Shown here piece after piece: positions 20,401 to 29,614 of a DNA stretch of 36,417 nucleotides. The position numbers and the translations under genes were made by a program. The DNA comes from Rodentolepis nana. Its lineage: Eukaryota > Platyhelminthes > Cestoda > Cyclophyllidea > Hymenolepididae. How positions within the stretch are numbered: position 1 is the stretch's first letter; the number at the start of each line of letters is the position of its first letter. The notes under the pieces were generated by a model, which was not told the origin of the DNA, made no database searches, and saw only the letters and a program-made list of their open reading frames with translations. The stretch is from assembly GCA_900617975.1 (NCBI GenBank), contig UZAE01000116.1, forward strand, positions 1 to 36,417. Reading direction: 5' to 3'.

Positions 20401-23400
20401 TTGATTCGCCCATACATTCACAATGAATAATTTTTTGCTTTACTTCCTCTTAGATGGTGCCTCTTTGATCTATGTCTCCGCAAAGAATGGAAAAAATTGC
20501 GGTCTACTGAATAATTATATACAGCATCGTGTTTATGGTTTCCCATTCACGCAAAGCGCTTACGTAATTGACAAGGACAGTGTTTTCATGTGAGTCATTT
20601 AGTGGCATGTGTCTCTGTGTGCATGTGTGTGTGTGTGTGTGGGGGGGGGTATGTGTAAATTTTCATTTAAATAATTCGAGCGCTACTCTGGGTGGCATTG
20701 TTAATTTATTCAACAATGCACCTATTGATGACCCTCTCGGTATGAGTTTGTTTACCTGAAACACCAACTTTGGAGATGTGTCACTAGTTAACCTTTCCAT
20801 GGTCTCATAGCAGAGTAGTTTCGGGGCAAACTAGGGATAAATTACTTTGACGATTTTACCATCTCTTTTTATTGGTTTGTCTCAAGTAAATCCCTCGACA
20901 CTGGTATAAGCCAAACCAGTTCCATATGAGCAGAGTACTACTCTTGCCAACTGGCTGATCCTCCACAGGGTTTTGACAGTGGAATCCTACCTTTTTTTCT
21001 TTTTAAGATCCTGACCCCAAATCCTTATCCTGGTTAGCACCTTGTTCTCTTTTCTATTCATGTCGTCAGCTCTTGATTAAATCCAACTCACATGATCTGC
21101 GGTTTGTAAACCACTCTTTTTTCCATTTAACTTAGCACTTGTCAATACCACTTAATCAAGATCCTAAGTCTAGCTCATGAATCATTCTGAAGTGGAGCAT
21201 AATTTTCTGTAATTTTTGCTAAAAAGCACCTTTTTTAATTGCACTATAGGACATTTTCACATTGGGCTTGTTCGGCCTCTTGTCCTATTTATTCCTTGTC
21301 GGAAAATAAATTCTCTTATATTCAGCACAATTTATTTATATCAAATGGCAGGCGTTATGATAGTTATCGTTAGCCCTTTAGTGGACTTCAGGCTTCACAG
21401 AGGGTAATGAACATCAAAGTGAAAGTCGAGAGGAGGGGTGGGAATAGAAGAGTGTTTCAAAGATGTAAAAGAGATAGACACAAAGGTAGAAAAAAGGTGA
21501 GATGAGTACTATGGAAATAGTCGAATATGACATAGAGTGAGGTGATGGTAGTTTGAAGTCAGAAGTCAATTACCGATTGATAGACATTTTTGCCGTATGA
21601 GTATACGTTGCTCAGGGTGCACCACGTGGAGGTAAGTCTATCGCACACCCCGCCTATTTTAAGCAAAATTACATTCCTCAAAATGTGTGCCATACCTTTA
21701 TTTGGTTTTAATTGGGATGAGGCCGGTTAGAATTTTGTTTTTGTGATATTCGATTGTTAATTTAACTTGGGTGGTAGAACACAGCTTGGAAAGAGGGTCT
21801 TTCTCGGAAAGGAAATACTTCTCTGGAGCCTGAGTTTCAATTTCTGCCTTTTTGTCCCTAACATCTTCGTTAAACAGGAATAGGTCGTTTCTATTGGCAA
21901 AAGTTTCCTAGGTTAATTGGGAACAATTCCGCTAATTTTACTGAATTCTCTTTTAGCTTCGTGGTCGCATGTTTCACGATGCGGATATGGGTTGTTTGAT
22001 GAGATTTGAAGGCGAATATCTGAAATTACCCGTGTGTAAAGGTTGAGTAGTTTCGCCGATCTGATTTTTAACTTAGCTGAGCTTTTATCTGCTGTAAGCT
22101 TATACTTCAACTGCTTGCCATTTTCTACTGCCTTTATACTCTCCTAAGCACTGCACCAAATCACTTTTGACAGTCGCCTTGATTTTGACATATGTCTAAA
22201 CATAGAGGTAGAGACGAAGAAAGCAAATAACTCAGCCACAATCGTTTCTTTTATTGAAAAAATCTTAATTCCTGATGATTGTCTAATTAAGTAATACCTA
22301 GATTGTTATCGAAATCTCAATGTTTGGGATACTCGTGAACTTCAACTTGGTCCGCTGAAAACATTTGCCGATCTACCTGCAAATTGCCAGAAAGAATAGC
22401 ATATTTGGAGTACTTTACAAACGGACTTTAACTGATCTTTTTGCTCTTTTAGTCCTACTGGTTGGGACAGTTTGAAAAAGATCAGCCTACTTGAACAGAA
22501 CCTAACCCGATACAAACCTGGAGATGACTACTCTACGGTTGTTCCAAAACCCACTGGACAAACAAGTGTCTTAAATGATGAACCTCATGTTACCTCTATG
22601 GACGATCAGGCAAGCCTTTATCATTTGTACTATTTTAATACCTGATTAGCAGTTATAAATATATCTGTGCACATAATGCTTTAGCAATTCTTGAGTCATC
22701 TCTATACTGTTCTGCAACGCGATGCTGTGACAAGTGGTGCGGGTGATACAGGAAATGATTCTTCAATTCACGACCAGTCATCAATTCTCGATGGTTCTGG
22801 CACGCCCACAAGTCGACCTTCATCTGGTTCAGCTACCCGTGGGCGTGTAAGTTATTTCGTATATTCTTTGCTCTTTATACGCATACTCTGTGATTTCACG
22901 TGAATTACTCTTTTGTACAATTGTTCAGGTTACTTGCAGTTACGGTGGATCTATAACATCCGGTAAATGACGTAGAAAGGGACTGCAGATTGTTTTAGAC
23001 CTCGTTTTTACCTAAATTTTGCCGTGTTTTTGGTGTGAATGGGGTTAGCTTGTTTTGTTTGGTTACCTTTTTACTTCAGGTTTGGGGGTTTTATTTTGGT
23101 TTAAAAAATTTTCTAGTATTAATTTGTATTATTTAAATAACTGCAGCACTTATCTTTATTATCTTACGAGTGTTTATTGGGCGAAAAATTGTTGTCTAGT
23201 AATTTTTTGAGTCTGGTTTGTATATACTTGCAGGTTCTTAAGGAAATGCTAGTTGATACAGCAATCGATACTTCTTTCCCTTCATTTCGTGACTCTGAAC
23301 TAATGAATCGCATTTGTTGTCTGTTTCAGGGAGGATATTTTATGTAATCAGCTGATTGTGTGATTAATCCGCTTCTTCGTCACGTAACATTTAACAAATT

Positions 23401-24700
23401 TTAATGCAAAATGTTTATACTTTAGTCGTTAGAATAAAACTGGTCTTAATAAGAAGAGTAATGCCTGATTTGCTTTGATTTAATTCTTTATTGTGCTATG
23501 GTTCCAAGAATTGGTTTGCTGCAATCTTTTCAATTCATTATATCTTTTATTTAGTATTACAGTTAATTAACTACAATCTAATCCCCCTTCATAGTGAATG
23601 TGGAAGTCAAGTTCTTCTATAGAACCGATCATTTTGTTCTATATTTAGACTTCGGGAGCAGGTGTTGCCGGTGCGCTTTCAGGCAGTTCGTCGGAGAAAG
23701 TACTTGCCAGTTTCTTCAACAATCTCCTCAGCAAAGGTCCATCAGCTCGTCAAGCGCCTTCAATGCCACCCTCCTCCTTGGCCGGACAAGCAGCACCTTC
23801 TGAAGTAGCCAACGGTGTGTAGTTCATTTTATGTCGTTTCATTTCATTGATTTTTTACTGATTTATTTTAAGTAGTAGATTTATTTATAAATTGGATTAA
23901 GTGGAGTGTAACTACCATTTGGGATTATTCGCTTTCCGCCGAAGGGAATATTTTATTTCAATGTTTATGCAAATTATTGGCCAACTGCCTCAATGAATTT
24001 ATATCTTCAATGCTTCTGAATCTGCATCAGAAATACTTAGGAATTGCTTCTACAACCCTTGATTTACTCTTGGTTTTTCGTCTTATAGACGTTACGGTTT
24101 TTCATATTTATTTGCATTGTGTGCATGCTGGGTAAGCACTAACTTCGTAGGTACGAAGTTCCTCAGCAATTGATTGGACAAATCATGCAATTCTGGAATT
24201 TACAAATATTTTTAGTTCCGAATCCAAAGACCTGTTGAACTAAGCTTCTTTTGACTTAAATCTCAAAACCCTTTCTACCTACCCATTAGAATCAATTGCA
24301 ATCTCTATGAATTCCTGTATTTTTACAGGAATAAAGTAATTTTTGTGGATTGTCATGCCATAATTGCTCTATGGTTATGTGAGATTATTCCAGAATAATA
24401 ATTGAATTTATGTTGAATATCCCGCAAATAATAGTCGCCGAAGTATATTCCAGCTACTCTTAATTACTTTCTACAGGAGGCAATGATTTATTGCCTAAGT
24501 GGAAGGAAATATTTTCACTTCGTGGTCCTTTTAGACCTATGTTGACTTAATTCGATATTTTTTAAGGTCAAAGTGAGGTCTCAAATATGACCGCCAAGGA
24601 GATGCAATCCGAGCTAGAACGCCTTGCACGAACATCCAAGGAGGCTTTGGACAAGTCCCAAGGAAATTCGGAGAAATCTCCAGCCACTGGAAAGTCATAA
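17436..24700 (+). CDS. DYNC1LI: Cytoplasmic dynein 1 light intermediate chain (nine exons, 584 aa)
   Basis: This subunit binds the dynein heavy chain through a Ras-like G domain and links the motor to cargo adaptors through a disordered C-terminal half. Exons are 17436-17494, 17529-17983, 18053-18444, 19808-19901, 20454-20589, 22453-22609, 22685-22846, 23649-23814 and 24567-24700; their sum is 1755 nt with every phase matching. Family landmarks in order: LWSTILKEV (19-27), Walker A GDNGAGKST (45-53), WVLDGD (102-107), MDRPWNIMEVLEKW, LIRQFQHYVE (172-181), LGIPMIVVVNKTD (G4 motif NKTD at 301-304), GASLIYVSAK, VYGFPF, IPTGWDSLKKI, and the adaptor-binding helix FFNNLLSK (507-514). It is longer than human LIC1 (about 523 residues), mainly from a Ser/Thr-rich insertion at about 183-286. 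The start ATG has a good context (AAAATGG). No other gene lies within it; introns 3 and 5 hold antisense SINEs. Confidence 0.95.
17529..17983 (+). CDS. DYNC1LI: Dynein LIC exon 2 (G-domain core)
   Basis: Completes Trp20 and runs to residue 171 plus one base. Carries Walker A (45-53), GLEYHYIDIRDE, WVLDGD and MDRPWNIMEVLEKWSKVLE. Donor GTAAGC at 17984. The next intron is 69 nt and contains an in-frame stop, so it must be spliced out. Confidence 0.93.
18053..18444 (+). CDS. DYNC1LI: Dynein LIC exon 3 (insertion and G4 half-site)
   Basis: Begins at the second base of Leu172 (IRQFQHYVE follows). About 100 residues rich in Ser, Thr, Gly and Ala replace the much shorter vertebrate loop. It then rejoins the family at LTNNLGIPMIVVVNK. 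The NKxD motif is split by intron 3 between K302 and T303. Donor GTGAGA. Confidence 0.93.
18445..19807 (+). other. DYNC1LI: Dynein LIC intron 3 (1363 nt)
   Basis: GTGAGA...TTTTAG. Holds SINE copy D at about 18560-18825 and a short GA repeat near 19321-19334. Nothing else recognisable. Confidence 0.85.
18560..18825 (-). repeat. SINE copy D, head-truncated, in dynein LIC intron 3
   Basis: Antisense to the host gene. Tail TTTATTTATTTATTATCAAATGACAGG fits the family, and its GGCTTTATG matches the LINE tail at 36062 better than most copies do. The copy stops at TTGCCCAGGGTACA, about 25 bp before the head end, so the CACGTG box and donor-like GGTAAGT are missing. This is the usual 5' truncation of reverse-transcribed elements. 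The target duplication is unclear because the flanks are T-rich. Confidence 0.82.
19808..19901 (+). CDS. DYNC1LI: Dynein LIC exon 4
   Basis: Codes TDVMDDLEKTRGMTEEQFDI and on to RRFCLS (303-333), plus the first base of Tyr334. Aligns with the vertebrate segment ending HIRKFCLQY. Donor GTAAGT. Confidence 0.92.
20454..20589 (+). CDS. DYNC1LI: Dynein LIC exon 5
   Basis: Completes Tyr334 and codes GASLIYVSAKNGKNCGLL, then VYGFPFTQSAYVIDKDSVF and two bases of Ile379. Acceptor CTCTTAG, donor GTGAGT. Confidence 0.92.
20590..22452 (+). other. DYNC1LI: Dynein LIC intron 5 (1863 nt)
   Basis: The largest intron. Contains a (TG)n run followed directly by about ten G at 20624-20649, and SINE copy E at 21331-21651. 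Ends TCTTTTAG. Confidence 0.85.
21331..21651 (-). repeat. SINE copy E, full length, in dynein LIC intron 5
   Basis: Antisense copy with a complete tail (TTTATTTATATCAAATGGC) and head (CCACGTGGAGGTAAGTCTAT, ending CACACCCC). The flanks 21315-21330 and 21653-21668 resemble each other (12 of 16 positions), suggesting an aged target duplication. On the host-gene sense strand its head reads GTGGAG|GTAAGT, a consensus splice donor with GT at 21632. Confidence 0.88.
22453..22609 (+). CDS. DYNC1LI: Dynein LIC exon 6
   Basis: Completes Ile379 and codes PTGWDSLKKISLLEQNL through TSMDDQ (431). The exon ends CAG before GCAAGC, so intron 6 (75 nt, 22610-22684) is a GC-AG intron. This joining gives DDQ-QFL, aligning with vertebrate DDQVFL; no GT donor nearby keeps the frame. 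Confidence 0.9.
22685..22846 (+). CDS. DYNC1LI: Dynein LIC exon 7
   Basis: Codes QFLSHLYTVLQRDAV, then a Ser/Thr/Gly-rich low-complexity stretch ending SATRGR (432-485). The first part matches the vertebrate FLMKLQSLLAK helix. Donor GTAAGT, phase 0. Confidence 0.9.
22847..23648 (+). other. DYNC1LI: Dynein LIC intron 7, with a possible alternative terminal exon
   Basis: 802 nt, GTAAGT...TATTTAG. It contains an acceptor-like TATACTTGCAG at 23223-23233 followed by an open reading in the correct phase to TAA at 23345-23347, then AATAAA at 23433-23438. Confidence 0.7.
23649..23814 (+). CDS. DYNC1LI: Dynein LIC exon 8 (adaptor-binding helix)
   Basis: Codes TSGAGVAGALSG then EKVLASFFNNLLSKG (helix at 507-514), then a Pro/Ser/Ala-rich linker to VAN (540) and one base of Gly541. 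The corresponding helix of human LIC1 (NFFNSLLSK) binds activating adaptors such as BICD2, Hook and Spindly. Donor GTGTGT is weak but gives the right frame. Confidence 0.9.
24141..24160. repeat. Short perfect hairpin in dynein LIC intron 8
   Basis: AACTTCGT and ACGAAGTT form an 8 bp stem around a four-base loop. No function is evident. Confidence 0.5.
24567..24700 (+). CDS. DYNC1LI: Dynein LIC exon 9 (C-terminus)
   Basis: Completes Gly541 and codes QSEVSNMTAKEMQSELERLA through SPATGKS, ending TAA at 24698-24700. The helical QSELERLART resembles the vertebrate HAELDRITRK segment near the C-terminus, supporting this as the true final exon. Acceptor TTTTTTAAG. Confidence 0.9.
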
Positions 24701-24937
24701 ATTTTTCCTCCCTATTTCCACTTGACTTCTCCCCCTCTCTCGCCTCACCTCGGTTTACTATTTGTCATTTCAATTTCGTGATGACGATACTAATTTCTAA
24801 CCCAATATAGAAAATCGTCTACTTCTCTCATGACGTTTTTACCACTTATATGTAAAGAAGTCGTAAAATCTTGTGGTCCTTTCTCATTGCTATTCGTGTT
24901 ATTAATCAAACAATCGATTGATGCGCAATTGGCTTAG

Positions 24938-24995
<58 letters not shown>

Positions 24996-26870
24996 AAGAA
25001 GAGCCATTGACGAAGTCCACCAGTTTCATGATTTTAACGGTAGCGAATTATTGTAAGAGGCAACTATTTGTAGGACTTGAATTCAAGTTCCTCGGGAAAT
25101 TAGAAATATTATGTCTAAATGAGGCCTGGTAAATATTCTTGAAAGTCCTGTATTTAAGTCCCTGGACCTAGATAATTCTATTAGGAAAATGTTGTTCTTG
25201 CGTCTCCTTGAGAACTCGTACATTGTGCACAGTGGTTTTGCCCCTAAACATCTTTATTAGCGCGGCCACATTTAAGCCAAACTCATCTAAAAAAGCAGTC
25301 TTGTTGAACCTATTTCTCTTGGGATTATAGAAGTCCAGAGAAGGTTTCTTGGAAATAACAGTTTAGGCTCCAATTTTTTCAAAATGGTGTTCCTTGGTCT
25401 TTCTAAACTTATTCGAGAAAAGTATTCCATTAAGGCATTTGCGTGCTATTTTTGTCCTCGTGCATTTGTTTTTCCTACATGTGCTAGGTCAAACTGATTT
25501 TATCAAATAATAGTGAATCGATTTTTTCTGATTTTATTTGACTGTAGTGGTGTTAGTCTGTCTGTTTGGAGATGGTCAATGTGAAAGTCACTTCTTCTGG
25601 TTGTGTAGTGAACAGTGTGCTCTATTAAGTTTTAAGGTCAGGAAATCGATATACTATTCAATTCCAGTCTATAAATAGAGTGGAATAAATCAATTTCTCT
25701 TTACAGTAGCTCCAGATTAGCCAAATATATTGATGCAAACATTAACACAGATGGAGTCGGTATGTTTGAATTCTCTTGTTACTTTGAGCAATTAAAATGA
25801 TTTAGTTGTACTAGGCCTTTTTAACGATTAAGGAAACCCTTAAATTTACAGTGTTCAATAGTGTAGCGTTTAACGTGACCAAATATTGGCACGAGATCAA
25901 TGCCAACTGATTCCCATTTGATGACCGGCCACACTGGTTGGTCTAGTTGGTAAACAGGATGACCACCTGGTACTCACTCTTAGTCACTAGAAGTGTGTCA
26001 GATAGTGCCTTCCACATTTGGCTAGCAGAAAAAATAAAGTGAAAAAATGCGCAAGAGAAGATGGCCACTGAAGAAGTAGAACCTCCCAAACAAATGCCGG
26101 AAAGTTTTCCGAGGATGAAGTGAGATAAGTAGATATCAAATGCACTTCCACGAGTATATTTCAGTTGCTGATTTATTTGTCACAATTTCTGACAAAAAAC
26201 TTCAAGTGTAATTGCTTCGCCCGGCTAAAGGAACTCCTCATATACTTTTTCCTTTACATTTCACAAACTGCCTAGAAGAAGTTTCGAAATGTGAGCATTG
26301 ATTTACCTTTGGAGATGTAATGGGTTTGGATTTAAGGAAAGTCATTCATTCTTTTCCCTAAAGCTGTCATAAACGATTTCCGTTTCGTCCCCAATAGCAA
26401 TTTTTGTAACATGCAGTATGGTAAAACAAAGAAATAAGTATCTTTCTACATTCACCCGCACTGCTGTACTGAGAGAGTTGATATGACGGCACCCCAATCT
26501 CCCATCCCTGTCAATTTACCCACGCGCTTCAAATGAAATTGTACAGTCTGCCTAGAGCATGCAAGTTTCTGCAGTAAGTCTTCTGCAATTTACCGGAGGA
26601 TTTGATTCAACCAATGATTTTATTACATTTGCATTCTAATTTTGCCTCAGTATTACAATTTATATCTTTTAATACAAAATCGACATTGGTGGAAATTGAG
26701 CACTTGACCGTAAATTTCACTGTCTGCTTATTCTGTGGTCTTTCAAAGTCCTGAACAATGAAAAAAGCTTATGTTTCTTAACGTGTTCTCACTTTCCTTT
26801 GGGGATGTCTTTAATAATACCTAAAATTCAGTGAACAGAAATGCTTTTTAATAGTTTGCCTACCAAGTAA
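24701..26870. other. 3' untranslated region of dynein LIC and non-coding interval
   Basis: The first canonical AATAAA I find after the stop is at 24684-relative distance of about 1 kb (25684-25689); an earlier non-canonical signal may be used instead. The (TG)26 tract lies within. No other gene is recognised up to the LTR. Confidence 0.4.
24942..24993. repeat. (TG)26 microsatellite
   Basis: Fifty-two bases of uninterrupted TG, about 240 nt past the LIC stop codon. Possibly inside the 3' untranslated region. Such a perfect long repeat is likely to vary in length between individuals. Confidence 0.95.
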
Positions 26871-26874
26871 AAGT

Positions 26875-27207
26875 TGTGGGACACGTCATCGCATGCGTGT
26901 ACACATAGGCTTGAGGTGCGGCCGTACAACTTCGCGTACTGATTGAGGACAAGAGCACGCAGCCAATAGCAGCTCAATGACCCTCACTTGTTTTACCAAA
27001 TCCGCCATGTTGTATGACTGAGTTTCCTTCCTGTATACACTTCTTGCGTGGTTTATCTACTGATTAAACGTGCTCCGTGCTAAACGTCTGTTTCCTTCAT
27101 AGCTGGGCTATAGCTTAGCTGGTTCTGGGAGTCTAGCTAGATGTTGGAGAATTTGCCATAGAGATTTCTGAGTCAGTCAGGCTTTACTAAGGTAGCAATC
27201 CGCTACA
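26875..27207 (+). mobile_element. Solo LTR copy 1 with target-site duplication
   Basis: 333 bp, beginning TGTGGGACACGTCATCGC and ending CAATCCGCTACA, so it has TG...CA ends. It is flanked by AAGT at 26871-26874 and 27208-27211. The poly(A)-signal position reads GATTAAACG rather than GAATAAACG. No internal retroviral-type coding sequence adjoins it. Solo LTRs arise by recombination between the two LTRs of one element. The family (BEL/Pao or Ty3-like) cannot be assigned from the LTR alone. Confidence 0.8.
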
Positions 27208-27433
27208 AAGTAAATTCTCCAATTTATTTTCTGTAATGATGACCTTGGACTGGACCTGAATTCAAATATCGGTTTTTAAATTTGCAAAATTCTTTTTGTT
27301 TTTGTTTATGAAATTAAAAGCCGTAGTGTGTCCCAACTGTTGTTTAATGCATTCCTGAGTGCTGTTGAGCGCGTTCAGGTTCCCTCTATTTTTCGAAAGT
27401 CGCAATACTTTTAACTTGCTTTTGGCTACAATA

Positions 27434-27450
27434 GTACCCTGAAAAGTTTA
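27434..27450 (+). repeat. Left target-site duplication of SINE copy F
   Basis: GTACCCTGAAAAGTTTA is repeated exactly at 27706-27722. Confidence 0.93.
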
Positions 27451-27705
27451 TTTATTTATATCAAATGGCAAGCGTTTTGTTGGTTATCATTAGCCCTTAG
27501 TCGAGAGGGGGTGGGGGAACAGAAGTGTTTCAAAGATAAAGATAGAAAAAAAGGTGAGGTGAGTACTGTGAAAGTAGTCGAATATGCATACAGTGGGGTG
27601 ATGGTAGCTTGAAGTGAGAAGTCAATTGTCGAATAATAGACTTTTTGCCGTATGAGTATACGTTGCCCAGGGTGCACCACATGGAGGTAAGTCTATCGCA
27701 CACCC
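27451..27705 (-). repeat. SINE copy F with perfect 17 bp target-site duplication
   Basis: Antisense copy between exact 17-mers, the clearest proof in the window that this family moves by target-primed reverse transcription. About 45 bp near the tail are missing (from after ATCATTAGCCCTTAG to TCGAGAGGG). The head ends CCACATGGAGGTAAGTC, where CACGTG has become CACATG, a typical CpG decay. Confidence 0.93.
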
Positions 27706-27722
27706 GTACCCTGAAAAGTTTA

Positions 27723-29612
27723 ATCAATCATATTTGTGGCGTTCTAATTTTAGTAGCTAGTCAATTTGTGCTAAAATTGAAGAGAAACGTTTTTTGACCA
27801 ATTTAAAAGCAAAATGTAGACTATAATTGAGTTGAGTATCGTTGCTATAAAAGGATTACATTTATTCACAATATGGCAGATTCACTTTTGTAAAAACAGA
27901 ATGATTACTTGAATCATTAAGTGAAAATGTAAAATGAACCGTGAACTGACTTAAAAAATGTTAGGGAGTAATGAATTGCTTGAGTTCACTTAGACTGTAT
28001 AAAAGGAACGTATTTCTTTGTTTATAGTGTGTTGTTCAAGCAAATTGTAGCATTCATTTCAACTCTGAATTTACTCTCTAACGAGAAATGGAGATTTGGT
28101 TTAACAATATAACTTTTCAGACCATTTTAAGGATAAGTGTCAAAACTCATCTTGTGCTAGAGAGTGGTCGAATGGATCCTCTCCGGAGAAAGACTGGAGT
28201 TTCACAACTCCTGCCGTTTAATAGCTAGGCTTAAGCAATGCCGATCTGATTATGTTCAGCTAGTTTACCTTTAAGCATAGCAAATATATGACTTTTGAAA
28301 TCCAATTTAGTTTATTATTCTGTAAATTGAAACGTTTCGGCATCAACCTTGGTCTGCTACCTCCATCTTCTCTTGCTTATAGCTTATTAAGGCAACTCGA
28401 GGTGGCATGATCCATCACAGAATTGATTTAGTTGTTCAACAAACTCTAAAAGTGCTAAAAAAACTCTCCTTGATCTGGATCTAAGACTCAAATAACTAGG
28501 CATTCCTTAAAATACTATATTGCCTACAAGAAAGTGGAAAACTCCATTCAGCCTACAGGTTCTAAAGAAGACTCAAAACTAGTATTTCGTCACTAACTTC
28601 ATTTGATCTACTTTGACCTTTCAAGCCTTATTTGTCACTTTTAAAGTTATAGTTAAACAAATAATTTCTCGTACTGAAAATCTCCGAAGGTTTGATTTTG
28701 CTATGAGTTGTGAAAATAAGCATTCCTATTGTCCGTAGTTAACGCAGTAGCGTTTTAGCATCTAAGTCATATTAGAGGTGGGGGGATCGAATCTTATTGG
28801 CCTACCCCTAGTGGTTACATGAGTAACCGCACTGGTTGAGCCTGACTAGTGTATGTTGACGAAATTCGAACCCCATAACAGAGAGTCTCCATGAAGCAAT
28901 CCTCTCGCCGAGGCAAACGTTGGAAAACACCATGGTACGAGGGCATGGAAATGAAATTAAAGAATCTTGAAAGAGGCAGCTGAAGGTGACTAAAATAAAT
29001 TGCGCCTGGAACCAAAATGGTGGATTGGAATCGTTAAGCTACTTTGACGGCACTGCAACGTTGAAGTCTGACTTTGGACACCACTGAGGGACAGCTCGGG
29101 TTCCCCTATTCTAAAACTCTTATGGGTAACAATTAAAAGTGTAAGGAGCCATTTTTATCCAATTCACTAGTGGAGCTAATCCAGATTCCTGAATAAATTT
29201 CATTATTAGCATTGCGTGAAGTATAATAACTTCTGCTGTATCAGTTTGCTCTAATCTAAATTATTTGTGCAATGATGGAAGGCTTTGCGATTGAAACCTG
29301 AAAAGCCTTGGAGTTGTATGACTAACCTCAATTCACTTATTTATAAATTATCCTGTATTTTTGGATCAACCCCTCTACTTTAATGGTTCATAATATTATT
29401 ATTAAATAGTCACTAACTACCACATGAACAACTGATAAAAAACTCCAAAATTTGATCATGTGTTCCTTCTGTTCCATTTTTTATCCTTTTAAAATTTTGC
29501 TCTGATTTACTGTTCCAAATGTCAATTCTTTCCCCCCAACAGGCTAGCTCGTGATTGCACCTTGATATTTATGAAACTATAATTGCATAAAGGCTAGTAA
29601 TAATGAACCAAC
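27723..29612. other. Non-coding interval with a weak tRNA-like SINE candidate
   Basis: No gene is recognised. Between about 28780 and 28900 there are box A and box B-like sequences (see separate entry) and short inverted repeats. The open stretch at 28815-29015 (minus) shows no domain. Confidence 0.4.
28864..28899 (-). promoter_or_regulatory. Possible Pol III internal promoter (tRNA-derived repeat)
   Basis: On the minus strand TTGCTTCATGG (28889-28899) resembles box A at 9 of 11 positions, and GGGGTTCGAAT (28864-28874) closely matches the start of box B. The spacing is about 28 nt between starts. The surrounding sequence does not fold as an intact tRNA, so if real this is the head of another tRNA-derived SINE. 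Only one copy is present here, so the call is weak. Confidence 0.3.
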
Positions 29613-29614
29613 TA

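Noticed and set aside
22929..22962. Possible mini-exon after TTGTTCAG in LIC intron 7
   Set aside because: 34 nt is not a multiple of three, and exon 7 joins exon 8 directly in frame with family-like sequence.
9124..24700. Dynein gene cluster (light chain plus LIC)
   Set aside because: The two genes are ~8 kb apart on opposite strands with no shared control visible; co-location is most likely coincidence, given how many light chain genes flatworms carry.
28815..29015. 66-codon minus-strand open stretch
   Set aside because: No domain pattern; overlaps the tRNA-like repeat candidate.
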